Shown here: in pieces, positions 20,401 through 30,257 of the stretch
How the letters are laid out: every line of letters begins with the position of its first letter
How positions within the stretch are numbered: position 1 is the stretch's first letter
NCBI GenBank assembly: GCA_963210315.1
Contig: OY723295.1
Coordinates: 598,501-662,500 of the forward strand
DNA length: 64,000 nucleotides
Origin: Rhynchopus euleeides
Taxonomy: Eukaryota; Euglenozoa; Diplonemea; Diplonemida; Diplonemidae
Reading direction: 5' to 3'
Notes under the pieces: model-generated
Told to the model about the DNA's origin: nothing
The model's database searches: none
What the model saw: only the letters and a program-made list of their open reading frames with translations
Translations under genes and position numbers: made by a program

Positions 20401-23400
20401 GACCTCACCTTCCGCCTGGCTGCGGAGCTCGGTTTCGACGCCCGTGTCCTGCGCACCCTGCGAGCAGCGTACAGGACGATGCAGCGGCACTTCCGGGCGA
20501 GCGGCACCATCGGGGAAGGCTTCCTGCCAACTAACGGCATCATGCAGGGTTGCCCCATCAGTGTCGTGCTGATTAACGTGCTGGTGGGTGTGTGGATGAG
20601 GATGGTCGAGCACCGGCAGGACACAAGGGCGCTGTCTTTCGTTGACGACGTATACGCCACAGCCCCCAGCCCGGAGATCCTGCAAGACGTTGTAGACGAC
20701 TCTGCGGGTTTCTCCCACGACACCGGGATGGCTATTTGTGCAGAAATCAAGTCTCACGTTTTCTCGACATCCCCCGGGCCGCTCCGGATTATGTACCGGG
20801 CAAGGGATGGCGAGGCCACTCCCCTCCGGCAGCGCAACAGCTTCGACTGTCTCGGGGCCATGCTACACGCGCGCCTGATCAGGGAAGGGCGCACAGCGCC
20901 CCAGTCCGAGCGCATCGCCCGCCGGAAGGAAGGTGCGCAGCAGAACCTCCGCAGAACCTCAGCGCTGCCCCTGCCGGTGCAATGGAAAGGGCAGGCGGCG
21001 GCGATGACGGCAGGGGCTCGACTATATTACGATGCCCTCGTAACTCGTTGGGACAGCAAGGACATCAGGCGATGGAGGGGCCTCTTCGTCGCCGCGCTCT
21101 GGTCTGGCCCACCTCGCAGAGCACAGGAGATTGTGCTGTGTGTCCTCCATCAGGCGCACCGGGTGGACCCCGCTGTCGCCCCCCCCTACCGGCAGATCAC
21201 CACATGGGCCAAGCAGATCAAAAAGTGGAGTCACAGCAGGGTGCTGTCCGAGGCAGCCTGGGGGAGTAGAGAGAGGCTTGAGGGGACAGGCCCCTTCGCG
21301 CTTTTCTGGGCCGCCCTGCAGGGGATTGAATGGCGCTGGAGTGCTGCGACCACCCTGGCTTACACTGACGAAGCTGGTCGCGATGTCACCTTCGACCCTG
21401 TTGCTGCAACACCGAGCGCCTGGGCTATCTTTGCACACGACCTCCGCCAATCCCTGCGTAACGCAACGGCGAAGAAGCTGGCCGAACGCAGAGACGACTT
21501 CCAAGGAGCAGAGCACGGCATTGACGGGAGGGTGACACGTTGCGTCCTGGAGGGAGAGGGCGCTGCAATCACGGGGTACCAGCGAGGCCTCCTCCGCTCC
21601 GTTGTTGCAGGGGCGGTGCCTGCTCGTGGGCGCACAGGTCTGGGGGAGGTGTGCCGATACTGCACATCTGGGACCCCGGAGACGGTATCACACCTGTGGT
21701 GGGACTGCGCGGCATGGGAGCCAGTCCGCCAGAAGCACCCCATAGCAGCGAGGGACCGGACGGCCTGGCCGGCATGCCTGGCCCAGTGCGGGGTGGCGCC
21801 CATTTACAGATACAGCGTCCCGGAGAACGAGCAGCCGCTGCCCATGTCCTTTGCGGACAGGATCACCACCGTGGCACAGCTCCACCGCTACTTCATCGCA
21901 GTCCTGGCGGCGCGACAGGAGAAGGACGGGCTGCTCGACCGCTCTGTGCGCCATCACCGTACTACCGTCTACCCCTGGGAGTGGAGCACCCCTAACCCCG
22001 AGAGTGCCTCCATCCCTGCACTGGCGCCTTCCGAAGTCAAGCAGACGTGGGGCAAGCGGCCCCCAGGCATGTGGGTGGCCCTCTGCGACTGGCTAAGGGG
22101 CCTAAAGTGGGGACCGCAGGGGAGTGAGCATACTGTGACCCTGATGGAGCTGGCCGTGGACTTCGAGCTATCAACTGGCCTTACCCTCCCAGACACCGTG
22201 ACGCGCCGCATCCGCCCCCCCGCCCACGTGGACCCGAATAGGAAGGGCGCGAGGGAGGCCCGCTCGCGCATCCCTGCAGACACAGCCCCAGGGCTCACCC
22301 TGTACTTTGACGGTGGTGCGCGCGACAATGGCACCCCCTTCGCCGTGGCGGGGGCAGGGGCGGTGCTATACCAAGACGGTTGCAAGGTTTCAGAGAAAGT
22401 ACTCCCGCTGCTGAACGTGCGTAGCAACAACATTGCTGAGTACGAGGCGCTCCGTGCAGGTCTGCGCCTCCTCGAGAGGGGTGATGCCCCTGAGGGCCCA
22501 GTCACAGTGCGGGGCGACTCCCAGGTGGTGCTGCGCCAGCTCCAAGGGGACTCATTGTGCCGGGATGCCGCCCTCCGTCCTCTGTTCCTCAGCACGTCCC
22601 GGCTAGCTGCGGACCTCCAACCGAGGTTCACTCTCACATACGAGCATGTGAAGAGGGAATCCAACACAGATGCTGATGCCCTCAGTAACGCCGCGATGGA
22701 CGAGGCTGAAAGGCTGGGGGCCTCACGGCAGCAGCTCCAGCAGGACCTCACGGTGTTCCAGAGCAGTATCCTGGGGAAGGCTGCCTCGCTGAAGGGGCTC
22801 TGCAGCATGGTGACGAAAGTAGGCACTGGGCCCTGGCATTGCGGCCATGCTGCCAACTCAACAGTCCTCACGGCGATCGGTGGATCTGTGGCGGCGGGCC
22901 TGTCGAGGAGGGCCCAGCTGAACCCTGCCACTGAGTCGGTGATGCGCAGCCTCCAAGCGCACCTGGCTGTGCCAGCCCCCAGCCGGACGGATACAGTGTT
23001 CCATGATCGCGGAATGGCGTGGGCCGCTACCTTCGCTCCGCAGCCGCACTACCCTGAGGGTTGGCAGCAATCGGCCCAGCAGTGGGCGGCGCGTGGTCGG
23101 CAGGCCAACAGCCGGGTAGGGCGCCCATGGGAGCGGAGGGGCGCTGCCCCCCGAACTGCTCCCCCTGGTGCCAGGAGGAACGCAAAGGTGCTTGCCTGCA
23201 AGTTGCATTGGAAGCCCCGTTGCTCGGCATGCCAGAAGCGGCGCCTCCCGGAGGAGGTGTGCTGCCGCAACCACCACAAGGAGGGGGACGGGCTCCCGGT
23301 CACTATGGGCTTCTGCAAACGCCACAGCATGGACCGATGCGGTGACTGCTACAGCGATGGCAAAACACTACCACATTGCTGCCAAGCACACCACGCCGGC

Positions 23401-23481
23401 TATGCTGCACGCCCTCCTCCCCGGAGTGGCACTGAGTTGGCCCCACACTCTAACCCGAGTGGGGCCTCCGCTGTGACGTAG
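17356..23481 (+). CDS. LINE ORF2 polyprotein: OTU protease, endonuclease, RT, RNase H
   Basis: Open from the codon after the ORF1 UAG. First a Pro-rich linker. Then an OTU-like cysteine protease with PKDGNCQYAG (catalytic Asp/Cys, about 17770) and FHYDVLRF (His, about 18105). Then an apurinic-like endonuclease from about 18310, with LQETR, LMGDLNTNPE, TRLDICLMN and PTHCPLF. The RT spans about 19990-20720, with RPISITPVLYR, VALDFKKCFDTVP, NGIMQGCPISVVL and the catalytic FVDD. A CCHC knuckle CRYC...HLWWDC lies at about 21650-21710. RNase H (about 22295-22700) has all four acidic residues: LYFDGGA, NIAEYEAL, VRGDSQVV and NTDADALS. A Cys/His-rich tail (about 23190-23400) is of unknown role. It nicks the target, primes reverse transcription and removes RNA. 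Confidence 0.9.
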   Translation, partial: GGGRSGQRGGPAQEINVPPGRGADHVWGQIAFAVGPPAAPHPEKQEVSGRIQTPPHTPSRTPTPTSPPTPPRPSRAAVRAGDTRATAPCWDPVDLATGAGEPRRLRGGGQEYSPSTIEQDEQWLTHAARRLMALRVPVPKDGNCQYAGLAEQCAEWTAGGLRAAVASSMRQNAERRASYVPDHDDPQAPTSYDDYVEKQTRPGTYGDAATLRVAAEVLDAQVWLLASNSKQCMTRCGEGAKVLGLTWRPFHYDVLRFPLSLARELAVTPTNQWDIPAALPMPTPATADGTRVPTPVQGSTASPPPRRLRHPAYQLTTPGVIRLATANVTSLQTHLGDVAGLKADVVALQETRVPDPSKGTHNGYFAAHGWAMHWGKGMPRVAGANGREQTRPGGVAVMAKEGLVAQVVQPKTAQEQKLYDSTRMVHVVLAIGDGKTALHILSVYGHSGTEVGEQREALLQETLDLAAGLGQVPVLLMGDLNTNPETSATLSQACRVGGWVDVATTHAELAQQSVQNTCWASENGTRLDICLMNSCAAPALRRVEVAKRGDYDIPTHCPLFVDLDLTAFRRPKKICILPTPFPAGKPKLGDAAARGIMQDVLAEGELRHGATAAQLLHRASTCGERFLKRVHVGHLERQEAAYTGRAEGYHMQWSRAATKHHPASARGAGDTNTRAKDGLLGNLRCLVQEGLKRLQADAPYGLTNGEKHAWNAAKKRLREGGLPQGLQAALTNTTSQLPDLEILEQALIALEGSQRGMFDRLRDARIRTWKARMQKAWTYEAGQVFAYLADRFCAPATFMRREDGSFTACPKEADELLRSDTAWGGYFRKYATTPEPRWDTFRQKYLRFLPEVADMECKTITAEDVGKALAKMSTSTSPGLHGWRVHELRQLPHELLRLFAEVFNEVERSGEWPEQLMHAMICLIPKPGSSGEPLSQRPISITPVLYRVWAAIRVKPALKWLEIIAPEDLHGCRPGHGAEDLIWHLAARIEEAHLTGRPLHGVALDFKKCFDTVPIDLTFRLAAELGFDARVLRTLRAAYRTMQRHFRASGTIGEGFLPTNGIMQGCPISVVLINVLVGVWMRMVEHRQDTRALSFVDDVYATAPSPEILQDVVDDSAGFSHDTGMAICAEIKSHVFSTSPGPLRIMYRARDGEATPLRQRNSFDCLGAMLHARLIREGRTAPQSERIARRKEGAQQNLRRTSALPLPVQWKGQAAAMTAGARLYYDALVTRWDSKDIRRWRGLFVAALWSGPPRRAQEIVLCVLHQAHRVDPAVAPPYRQITTWAKQIKKWSHSRVLSEAAWGSRERLEGTGPFALFWAALQGIEWRWSAATTLAYTDEAGRDVTFDPVAATPSAWAIFAHDLRQSLRNATAKKLAERRDDFQGAEHGIDGRVTRCVLEGEGAAITGYQRGLLRSVVAGAVPARGRTGLGEVCRYCTSGTPETVSHLWWDCAAWEPVRQKHPIAARDRTAWPACLAQCGVAPIYRYSVPENEQPLPMSFADRITTVAQLHRYFIAVLAARQEKDGLLDRSVRHHRTTVYPWEWSTPNPESASIPALAPSEVKQTWGKRPPGMWVALCDWLRGLKWGPQGSEHTVTLMELAVDFELSTGLTLPDTVTRRIRPPAHVDPNRKGAREARSRIPADTAPGLTLYFDGGARDNGTPFAVAGAGAVLYQDGCKVSEKVLPLLNVRSNNIAEYEALRAGLRLLERGDAPEGPVTVRGDSQVVLRQLQGDSLCRDAALRPLFLSTSRLAADLQPRFTLTYEHVKRESNTDADALSNAAMDEAERLGASRQQLQQDLTVFQSSILGKAASLKGLCSMVTKVGTGPWHCGHAANSTVLTAIGGSVAAGLSRRAQLNPATESVMRSLQAHLAVPAPSRTDTVFHDRGMAWAATFAPQPHYPEGWQQSAQQWAARGRQANSRVGRPWERRGAAPRTAPPGARRNAKVLACKLHWKPRCSACQKRRLPEEVCCRNHHKEGDGLPVTMGFCKRHSMDRCGDCYSDGKTLPHCCQAHHAGYAARPPPRSGTELAPHSNPSGASAVT

Positions 23482-23545
23482 AAATGGGCGGGGGTGGGCA
23501 ATGATCCGCGCAGGATCTCCCCACACAAAACGTGGTCACCACACA

Positions 23546-23856
23546 CACACCCACATGTGACTCGTTTTGTTGCAGTGGAGATCGCATTAAACACCATGCT
23601 CTCAATGCGATCCCCACCATACCCTCGGAGAGAGGGGATGGGGATCGAAGCCACACACACACACATGAATCTTTTTGGAAAGCGTCGGTGGCACCTGGTA
23701 GGGGCAGGCCAGTAACCCGACCTCAAAGCCCAGAGGTCAGCTCACGCCGCTTTGACACACGTGAATCTTTTTATATTAGTGCAGACACACACATAGCATG
23801 TGCTCTTGGTGGGATCTCCACTGTCTGACACACACGCCATCCACACTCCCGACCCC
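23546..23856. other. Spacer between LINE and host gene
   Basis: Short CACA-type microsatellites and the region downstream of the minus-strand gene that ends at 23857. No gene seen. Confidence 0.5.
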
Positions 23857-26800
23857 TTAGATTGCAAGCTCGATGTCACTCGAGTTCGAACTGGAGAGGG
23901 AGCGTGACCGCTGCGACGCACCGCATTTCCCCATAGGGATGATGTTCAGATGCATGAGGGGGCTGCCTGTCGGGGGCGCGTATCCGCTGTGGTTTGCACC
24001 CGCCACCCCGTGGGGCGAGGTGGGTGCCGAGGGGAGGAGGCACTCGTCCATCTCGTTCACCGTCATCATGTCGTCGATGCTGATCTCCTCCTCCTTCTTC
24101 CTGCCCCTGCGCCTGCTTCGCGGGTCGTGCCGCCTGTAGCAGCCTTCCATGCCGTGCTGGATGTTCTCTCTGCTGGCAGCGAAGTTCACGATGTCCGCAA
24201 ACCGCACCTGCTTCCGCACGACCACCGCCGCAGACAGGAGCAGCGCTGCTGCCACCACAATAATCAGCCAGAAGTTTGAGGACCACCACATGCTGCTGCC
24301 ATCGTGGTTGTGACGCCGTACCTCGGATCCGTCTCGAGCGTAGCGAATAGGGCGCAGCACAGTCTCAGCATCGGTAGCGTTCAGCTCAGCCAGAGCCTGC
24401 TTCTGGATTTCGGTGCAGGGGACCGTGATACCGTACTGCGTCTGTTGTGGAGGAAGTGTCGGTGAAAAAGAAAATGGCGGGCTGCCGTGAAGCTCTTATT
24501 GTCGAGCAGGAGGTTGTGATGAGCTGTGCACCCGCTACCCACACGGTGAACTCTCCTTCCCCGGCCAGTCCAAGCGGGGGGGGGGGGGGGTAGAAGGCTT
24601 TATCCCTATTTATCCCTATCCGCACAGGGTGTGTGACATCCTGAAGTTCCGCGCTACCTATGTGCTGTCGCATGTGAGGCCGCAGCTGTGACTGTGGCCG
24701 CACATGCTGCATCTGCTGTCGCATGTGAGCCCGCAGCTGCTGCATGCTCAAATGCGACCGCTGATGCAGCAGCTTCGATCGCTGATGCCCCTGCGGGCTC
24801 AAATGCGACCGCTGATGCAGCAGCTGCGACCGCTGCATCTGCTTCTGCCTACACAGCGGGCTCTGCCCCTCCACAGGCCCTGGTTCCCCCCGCACGTTTT
24901 TGTTGCTGCGGCCTAGCGGGGCCCTACCCCCCCCCCCGCTCGGGACGCCCCGCTTTAACTACTTCTCAAAAAGGTGCAGTTAGATGTGCGTGAGGACCAC
25001 AAGATGCACCACACCATAAAATAAATCGCAAAATTAACTCTGATTGGCAGTAAACACACCTCGTCCACGGCTGAGAGAATCTCCTTTATGGCCTTGCTCC
25101 GGTTCGGTTCGCCCAGCAGCAAATCGAAGTCGACCTGAGTGGGGGGGTGTGGGTGGGTGGTAATGGAATGCCGGATGTGGTTGGCTGCTGCACGGCAGAC
25201 AGGAGAGGATGCTGCAGGGGCACCAAACACTAGCACACAAGTCTTTTTTTTTTGAAATGCGAAAAGCTTGATATACCGCGTAGTTTGGGCTTGCTTGGCA
25301 CATCTCTCTCGCGGGGTGACCCCTAGAGTCCACACCGTGAGAACCGGCCCGCTATATCCAAAAAAGACTCGGAGCTGCGTTCTTCTTGCACACATGCACT
25401 AGCAGGCAGATCCCGAACGCTGCCACGAGTCTTTTTTAGTAGGAAACACACGTTGTTCTGCCAAAAGAAACGACCCAACAGGCATACATAAGCGGGCCAT
25501 GTGTCCGAGGGGCTGTCCAGGATCAGCCCAGGCGTCGACAAGCTGGGCTGCGTCGATGGAAAGACCCTGCAGTGCTCCTCCCTCACCTTCATCGAGGGGC
25601 TGCACTCCCCGTTAGGGCATTCCGTAGCCGGGCATATCGACACCAGCTCCACCGCGGCCGTCACCACGCCGCCTGGCAGCAGATCCGACAGCAGACTGCG
25701 CAGCTTCCCGAGCATCACTGGGGCGTGCACCGCCAGCCTGATCAGCTTGTTGATGGAGCAGATCTTGAATTTCGCCGGGCAGGTCGCGTTGAGGAAAGGG
25801 AGCTCGCAACCTTTCACTTGGGCCGACTTGCAGAGCACCGCATCACCCGCCTCGGCGCCGCCGCTGTAATCCCCGCCACAGGCGCAGGCATCCCCGGGGC
25901 TCTGCTGGGGGGTCTTCACCCCCTCACTCCCCTCCGGGATGCACTTCGTAAACCCCGCATCGCAGAGGTTTGTGCTCTCCTCCCCGTAGCAAGCCCCCTT
26001 GGTATGGCGTGGCGAGCAGACCCATTCTTTCCCCCCCCCCTAGCACAGGCGGCGGGCAGTAGCACACCGGGCTGGCCATGTCCAGCAGCATGTCACCTGG
26101 AGGAAACGACGTCCCCTCGGGCTTCGGCGAGGGTGCAGTGCTGCTGTCTGGAGGAGCCGGTGTCGACGGTGAAGGTGTGTCTGGGGCTGGTGTTGGCGGG
26201 GAAAACGTCCACGGCGTCCCCAGGAGAGGCGGGCTGTCGTCCCACAGGCACTTCCTATCTACATAGGCGCGGTGGTTGACGCAGGGGTAGTAAGAGATCT
26301 CTGCCGCATCTGAGGCGGCGTCGTTAACCTGGCAGCCCCCGGCATGGCCTGAAGGGAGCCCGACCCACTGGGTTGGGTAAAAGCACCCCTCGCCGGTGTA
26401 GCAGTGGTACGACGTGTTGTCACGCGAGCCCAGGGCGGTGGATGCAGCGCCAGACCCCCCACCCCCCTGTGAGATATCCAGCCCTCTGAAGGAGGTCACA
26501 GAGGTGTTGGAGAGGATCACCTTGCAGGAGGATTCCCCGTCTGCTGAGAAGACTTCAAAACCCAGAACGGACAGGCCAGCCGAGGCGATGGTGAGCTGAT
26601 GGCTGCTCTGGGAGTTCCTGCGGGAGGCCTCAGCAATGCGAACAGCCTCTGCAAGGCAGCCGGTGAAATCGCTGGCGTTGCTAAAGAGGAGATAATCATA
26701 CCCATGGAGGTCTGAGCCAAGGCACCTCCCATCCAACCTCAACAGCGGCTGCGCCACCGGGGTGGATGGCGCTGTCGTGGCGACCACATCCTCGCTGACT

Positions 26801-27873
26801 TCCGGAAGGCTGCAGGACACCCCCCGCCCTGGGTAGAGGCAAGCTTCCCCGACGTAGCAAACAGGATGCGCTCCCGCAGGGTCCTCTTTGAGGAGGGAAA
26901 CGGACCCCCCGGAGCCGGCGTTGGTGAAATAGGGGGCGCCTGCCGGGCCCCCCTGCGCTGTGTATTGGAGGGAGACGACCGGTCCAACCGTCCACAGCAG
27001 ATGCTGCCGTGTCTCTGTGTCCTTCACGGAGAGGAAGACGTAGCAGTTAACCCCGTCGAACTGGAAGGCGATGACTGCAACCTTTCGAACGTCGAACTGC
27101 GTTGCGGACAGCTCAGACACCGCCTGGCAGTCAGCCTCGGTGGAGCCATCTCCTAGATGCACCCTGAGGTGGTCGACGCTTCCCGTGCCGGTGCAGTTTG
27201 GGATGGCCCCATAAAGGTAGCTCTGCGGTGTGGCATCGGGAAGGCCTTTGGTTGGGGTGGGCAGGACGCACCTCTTCTTGGGCGATACCTGGTCAAAGAT
27301 ATCCTTGAAAGCCGGGATGTCCGTCCCGAGGCAGCTCCCCCCGTGGTAGACAGCGGTGGGTGGTGCAGATCCCCCGTCCGGCACGAACCGAGCGATGCTC
27401 CCGGTGCCGCCCTTCACCTCGAGGCAGTTGTCCGTAGCCGGGGCACACGTGGGGCAGAGCCGCGACAGGAAGTAGAAGCAAGCGGAGTCTTTGATGCCAA
27501 AACCTACAACACGGTAGTTCTCGAATAATTTCTTCTCATCCAACGCCTCCCATAGGTTCGCCTCACATTCGAACGCCCCGCCTGCGGTGAGGATGGGTTT
27601 GAACACTTTAGCGGGAGAGGACGGATTCACTGACAGCTCGCACATCGAGAACTTCGAGAAGAAAGCCCCATTCGCGTCAACGGGGTCTCCGTAAGACACA
27701 TCGTAGAACCGAACAGGCTCCGCCGCCGCTGCCACCGAAGTGAATCCGCATGTGATCAGCAGCAAGGAGGCCAGCAGCACCCGCAGAGGCGTCGCGCCTG
27801 CGGGTCTCGGAGCGGCACCGCCACACGCACGACCGGGAGGGTGCGGCGCGCGGTTCTGCCTATCCCCTCTCAT
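23857..27873 (-). CDS. Cys-rich type I membrane protein, three exons
   Basis: Exons on the minus strand are 27873-26047, 25997-25488 and 24441-23857, giving about 973 residues. The start is the ATG of MRGDRQNR; a Leu-rich signal peptide follows (RVLLASLLLITCGFTSVAAA). The ectodomain repeats a module: GGSCLGTDIPAF and DGRCLGSDLHGY each precede a globular stretch, and CYVGEACLYP and CYTGEGCFYP follow one. A Pro/Thr/Ser hinge comes before exon 2, and exon 3 carries one membrane helix (FWLIIVVAAALLLSAAVVV) and a basic and acidic cytoplasmic tail. Intron 1 (49 bp) reads GTGCTA to CCAAG; intron 2 (1,046 bp) reads GTATGC to TCCACAACAG. Both are phase 0 and keep the frame. Intron 2 is long and could hide a further exon. 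Family unknown; a surface receptor or adhesion role is only a guess. Confidence 0.75.
24697..24848. repeat. Minisatellite inside an intron
   Basis: Tandem units built from CAAATGCGACCGCTGATGCA and GCAGCT(G/T)CGA, about 3 to 4 copies, lying in intron 2 of the membrane-protein gene. Both strands are open across it, so apparent proteins here are artefacts of the repeat. Confidence 0.7.
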
Positions 27874-28323
27874 GAAAATAAAGCTCCGAGTGGCGGCAAG
27901 GCACACATCCGAGCAGGGAAACAGGGCAGCAGGGAGGGGTGGTGGGGGTGTGGGGTCGGCGCTGATGATGATGGCCGTGATGGTGTCGGCGGTGTGGATG
28001 AGAATCGGAGCCTTTATTTTTCGTGTTTTAGGCGAGGACCATCAGCATGCTTGTGTGGCACCCTGTGGGGGAGGCGGGATGGTGTGTGGTGGTGCGGCGT
28101 GCGGGGGGAGGGCGGGGGGGGCGGGCAGGAGCGTGTTGGCGGTTGCATGCAGAAACAAGCAAAGTGGGGGGGGGGGGGGGGGAAGCCCCCCTCGCTGCCA
28201 GATGTGGCTGGGTGAGAATAAGATATGCCTTGCTGTTTGTGCGCCAAATCCGGAAAAGGTGAGCGACAAGGTGAGCCCCACTTCCCCCCCCGCCCCTCCC
28301 ACCCCAAAGATCCCAACAAAAGG
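27874..28323. other. Upstream region of the membrane-protein gene
   Basis: Pyrimidine-rich on the minus strand close to the ATG, with a poly-G run of about 20 on the plus strand at 28161-28183. No gene recognised. Confidence 0.45.
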
Positions 28324-28478
28324 TGTCACTTCAACTCTGCCGCTCTTCCTCTACCACTTGATACTTCGTTTGATGCGTTGACGCTTCCACTCACTTACAA
28401 GCCTGATAAAGGGGGTGGTGTGTAGAGCACGTTTGGCAGAGCTGAATGACACTATCCGCGCGAAAGTCGTGTGCGTAA
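28324..28478 (-). mobile_element. Solo terminal repeat of the DIRS/VIPER-type family, second copy
   Basis: On the minus strand it starts TTACGCACACGAC (A repeat) and ends with a B repeat carrying GTGGAAGCGTCAACGCATCA. It resembles the remnant at 1983-2143 more than the full element, so both probably derive from one older subfamily. Confidence 0.75.
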
Positions 28479-28665
28479 AAAAACTTACTATTGAAGGCAT
28501 GGCATACTGCCACACTCACCAATAGCTAGGAGGCAGTGGTGCGACCCGAAAGGGGGAGGGGGGGCGGGAGGGGTGGGCAAGGGGGAGGGGGGGGGGGGCA
28601 GAGGCCACCTCGTTGCTGCCACAGCACATCTCTGGAGCATCTCGTGCAAGGTGGGATGCACCCAC

Positions 28666-29534
28666 CAGGCCTGTCGCTAACTTTTCAATTTTGGAGATTT
28701 GGTGGGTTGACGCTCCTGTTTTGGGGGGGGATCAGGGGGGAAAACACTAGGGGTCAATTTTTCTCGCGCGCGCTTCGCGCGCGCTCGTGTTGCCAAATTT
28801 TGAATTTTCCCATCGGTGGACCACTAGGTGGGCACGGTGTGAGGCGCTGGGTTCCTTCCGTGGTTCCTCTCCCGCTCGCGCCGTCGGGTGCCGGAGGAAA
28901 CCAAAAAATGGCTTTCGGGACCATGATTTCGACGCTGCCCCCTGATATGTCACGGCCGTCAAAGCGCAAGGACTTGGTTACTAGACGGGCACGCGAGATG
29001 GGGGGTCTGGGGGGCAGAGCCCCCCATCCGCCGGATGGCCACGGTAGTGAGCATCTGTTCATTGTGGGCGTACAGATTCTGTGTGAGTTGGCTGCGTCCT
29101 CCTGAGGCTACTGGAGTGGGTGGATTCCCTGACCTGATGGGAATCGAATGACTTGAGTACGAGACATACGCCACAGGGGGGTCTGGGGGGCGGAGCCCCC
29201 CAGCCGCCGGAGGCCACGGTAGTGAGCATCTGTTCCTGCAAAACCATACTCTCTTCGACGTCGACCCAGTGAAAGTGGGTTGACGCTTGGTCGACGCTTG
29301 GTGAGCGTCGACCCAGTGTAACCGGGCCAACGCTAGGTTAGCGTCGACCCAGTGTAATAAATGGGTTGACGCTTGGTCCAGGCTTGAATGGCAACCCAGT
29401 TCCACTAGGTCGACGCTCCAAGCCTCGACCAAGCGTCAACCCAGTCCACTGGGTCGACGCTGGGTCGACGCTTTTTTATGGGGGGGGAAACCCAAAATCA
29501 CTGGGTCGACGGTCGACGCTTAGCGACATGCCTG
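28666..29534. mobile_element. TIR element C, copy 1, with 9-bp target duplication
   Basis: Ends CAGGCCTGTCGCTAA and its inverted complement TTAGCGACATGCCTG (one mismatch), flanked by TGCACCCAC at 28657-28665 and 29535-29543. A 9-bp duplication is typical of Mutator-like elements. The interior holds a hairpin of alternating CGCG around 28762-28785, two copies of the H hairpin repeat (29001-29060 and 29176-29235) and a palindrome-rich GTCGAC block (29250-29525). No transposase frame. The TA at 29521-29522 is the empty form of the site used by element A in copy 2. Confidence 0.9.
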
Positions 29535-30257
29535 TGCACCCACAGGACGCCGGGGGGGGGGGGGGGGGTTTCCGGCGGAGAGAAGGGCCTCTGTCTGAGA
29601 GAGACGCACAGAGAGAATCGAATCGTTAGGCGGGGGACGTTCTCGGTAACTATCACTCCACCGCCACCCCCCCCCCCCTACAACCCCCTCTCTCCACCCA
29701 CACAACGTTAACCTTTTGTGTTTAGTGGTGGTCACACGCATGATGAGTCCACTGAACACACACACACATACCCTTTGTTGTCAGCGCAACGGCGAGGCAC
29801 ATTGTCGCATCTCGAACCCTACACTCTATATAGGGGAAAAGCGGCAAGATACAAAAACACAGCCAGGGAGGGGGGGGGGGGCAGGGTTAGCAGCAGCAGA
29901 GCCCCCCCCCTTTTCTTTTCTGGCCCCATCGCCCTCTGCTAAAACCCCCCACCCCGACCCCCCCCCCCTGCACAGCTCAACCCCGGGCAGTGTCCAGCTC
30001 GGTAACCTGGAAGTTGGGGCGGGACCCCCCAAACACCACCCCCCCCCCCCCGACGCACGTCAACAGCGAGGACAGAACCCACTTGAGATCCTGCACCACC
30101 CGGGCTGTGGGGGGGGGGGGGTTTGATCGTCGAGAGGGAATGGAAAAGCAAGTCTCCCAGCACCTTCTCGCAATGCTAGTCCTTTTTGTCGTCACTCCAC
30201 CAGATATGCTGACCAAGGCAGATAGGTGGGCTGTGGTGTGAGGGCTCCGCCCCCTTC
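29535..30257. other. No gene recognised; empty site of foldback element F
   Basis: Several poly-G and poly-C runs and a CACACA stretch. Bases 30125-30168 (GGAATGGAAAAGCAAG then CCCAGCACCTT) repeat the sequence left of foldback copy 1 and continue with CTCGCAATG in place of the element. Confidence 0.5.

Larger units (their letters stand above)
14836..23545 (+). mobile_element. Large LINE with OTU protease, AP endonuclease, RT and RNase H
   Basis: Coding part 14836-23481 plus a short 3' untranslated region ending in a CACACA-type microsatellite near 23545. The 5' limit is not defined and may lie near 14427. ORF1 is a long coiled coil; ORF2 is a 2,041-codon polyprotein in the same frame after one UAG. 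Domain content (OTU-like cysteine protease, apurinic-like endonuclease, RT, RNase H) recalls the Dualen/RandI group of green-alga LINEs, which as I remember also carry a cysteine protease. A PD-(D/E)xK endonuclease was not recognised. Both frames are uninterrupted apart from the UAG, so the copy is young. Confidence 0.9.

Noticed and set aside
24386-24895. Separate gene with a Gln/His-rich protein
   Set aside because: It is built from a minisatellite inside an intron of the membrane-protein gene. A hidden exon there cannot be excluded.
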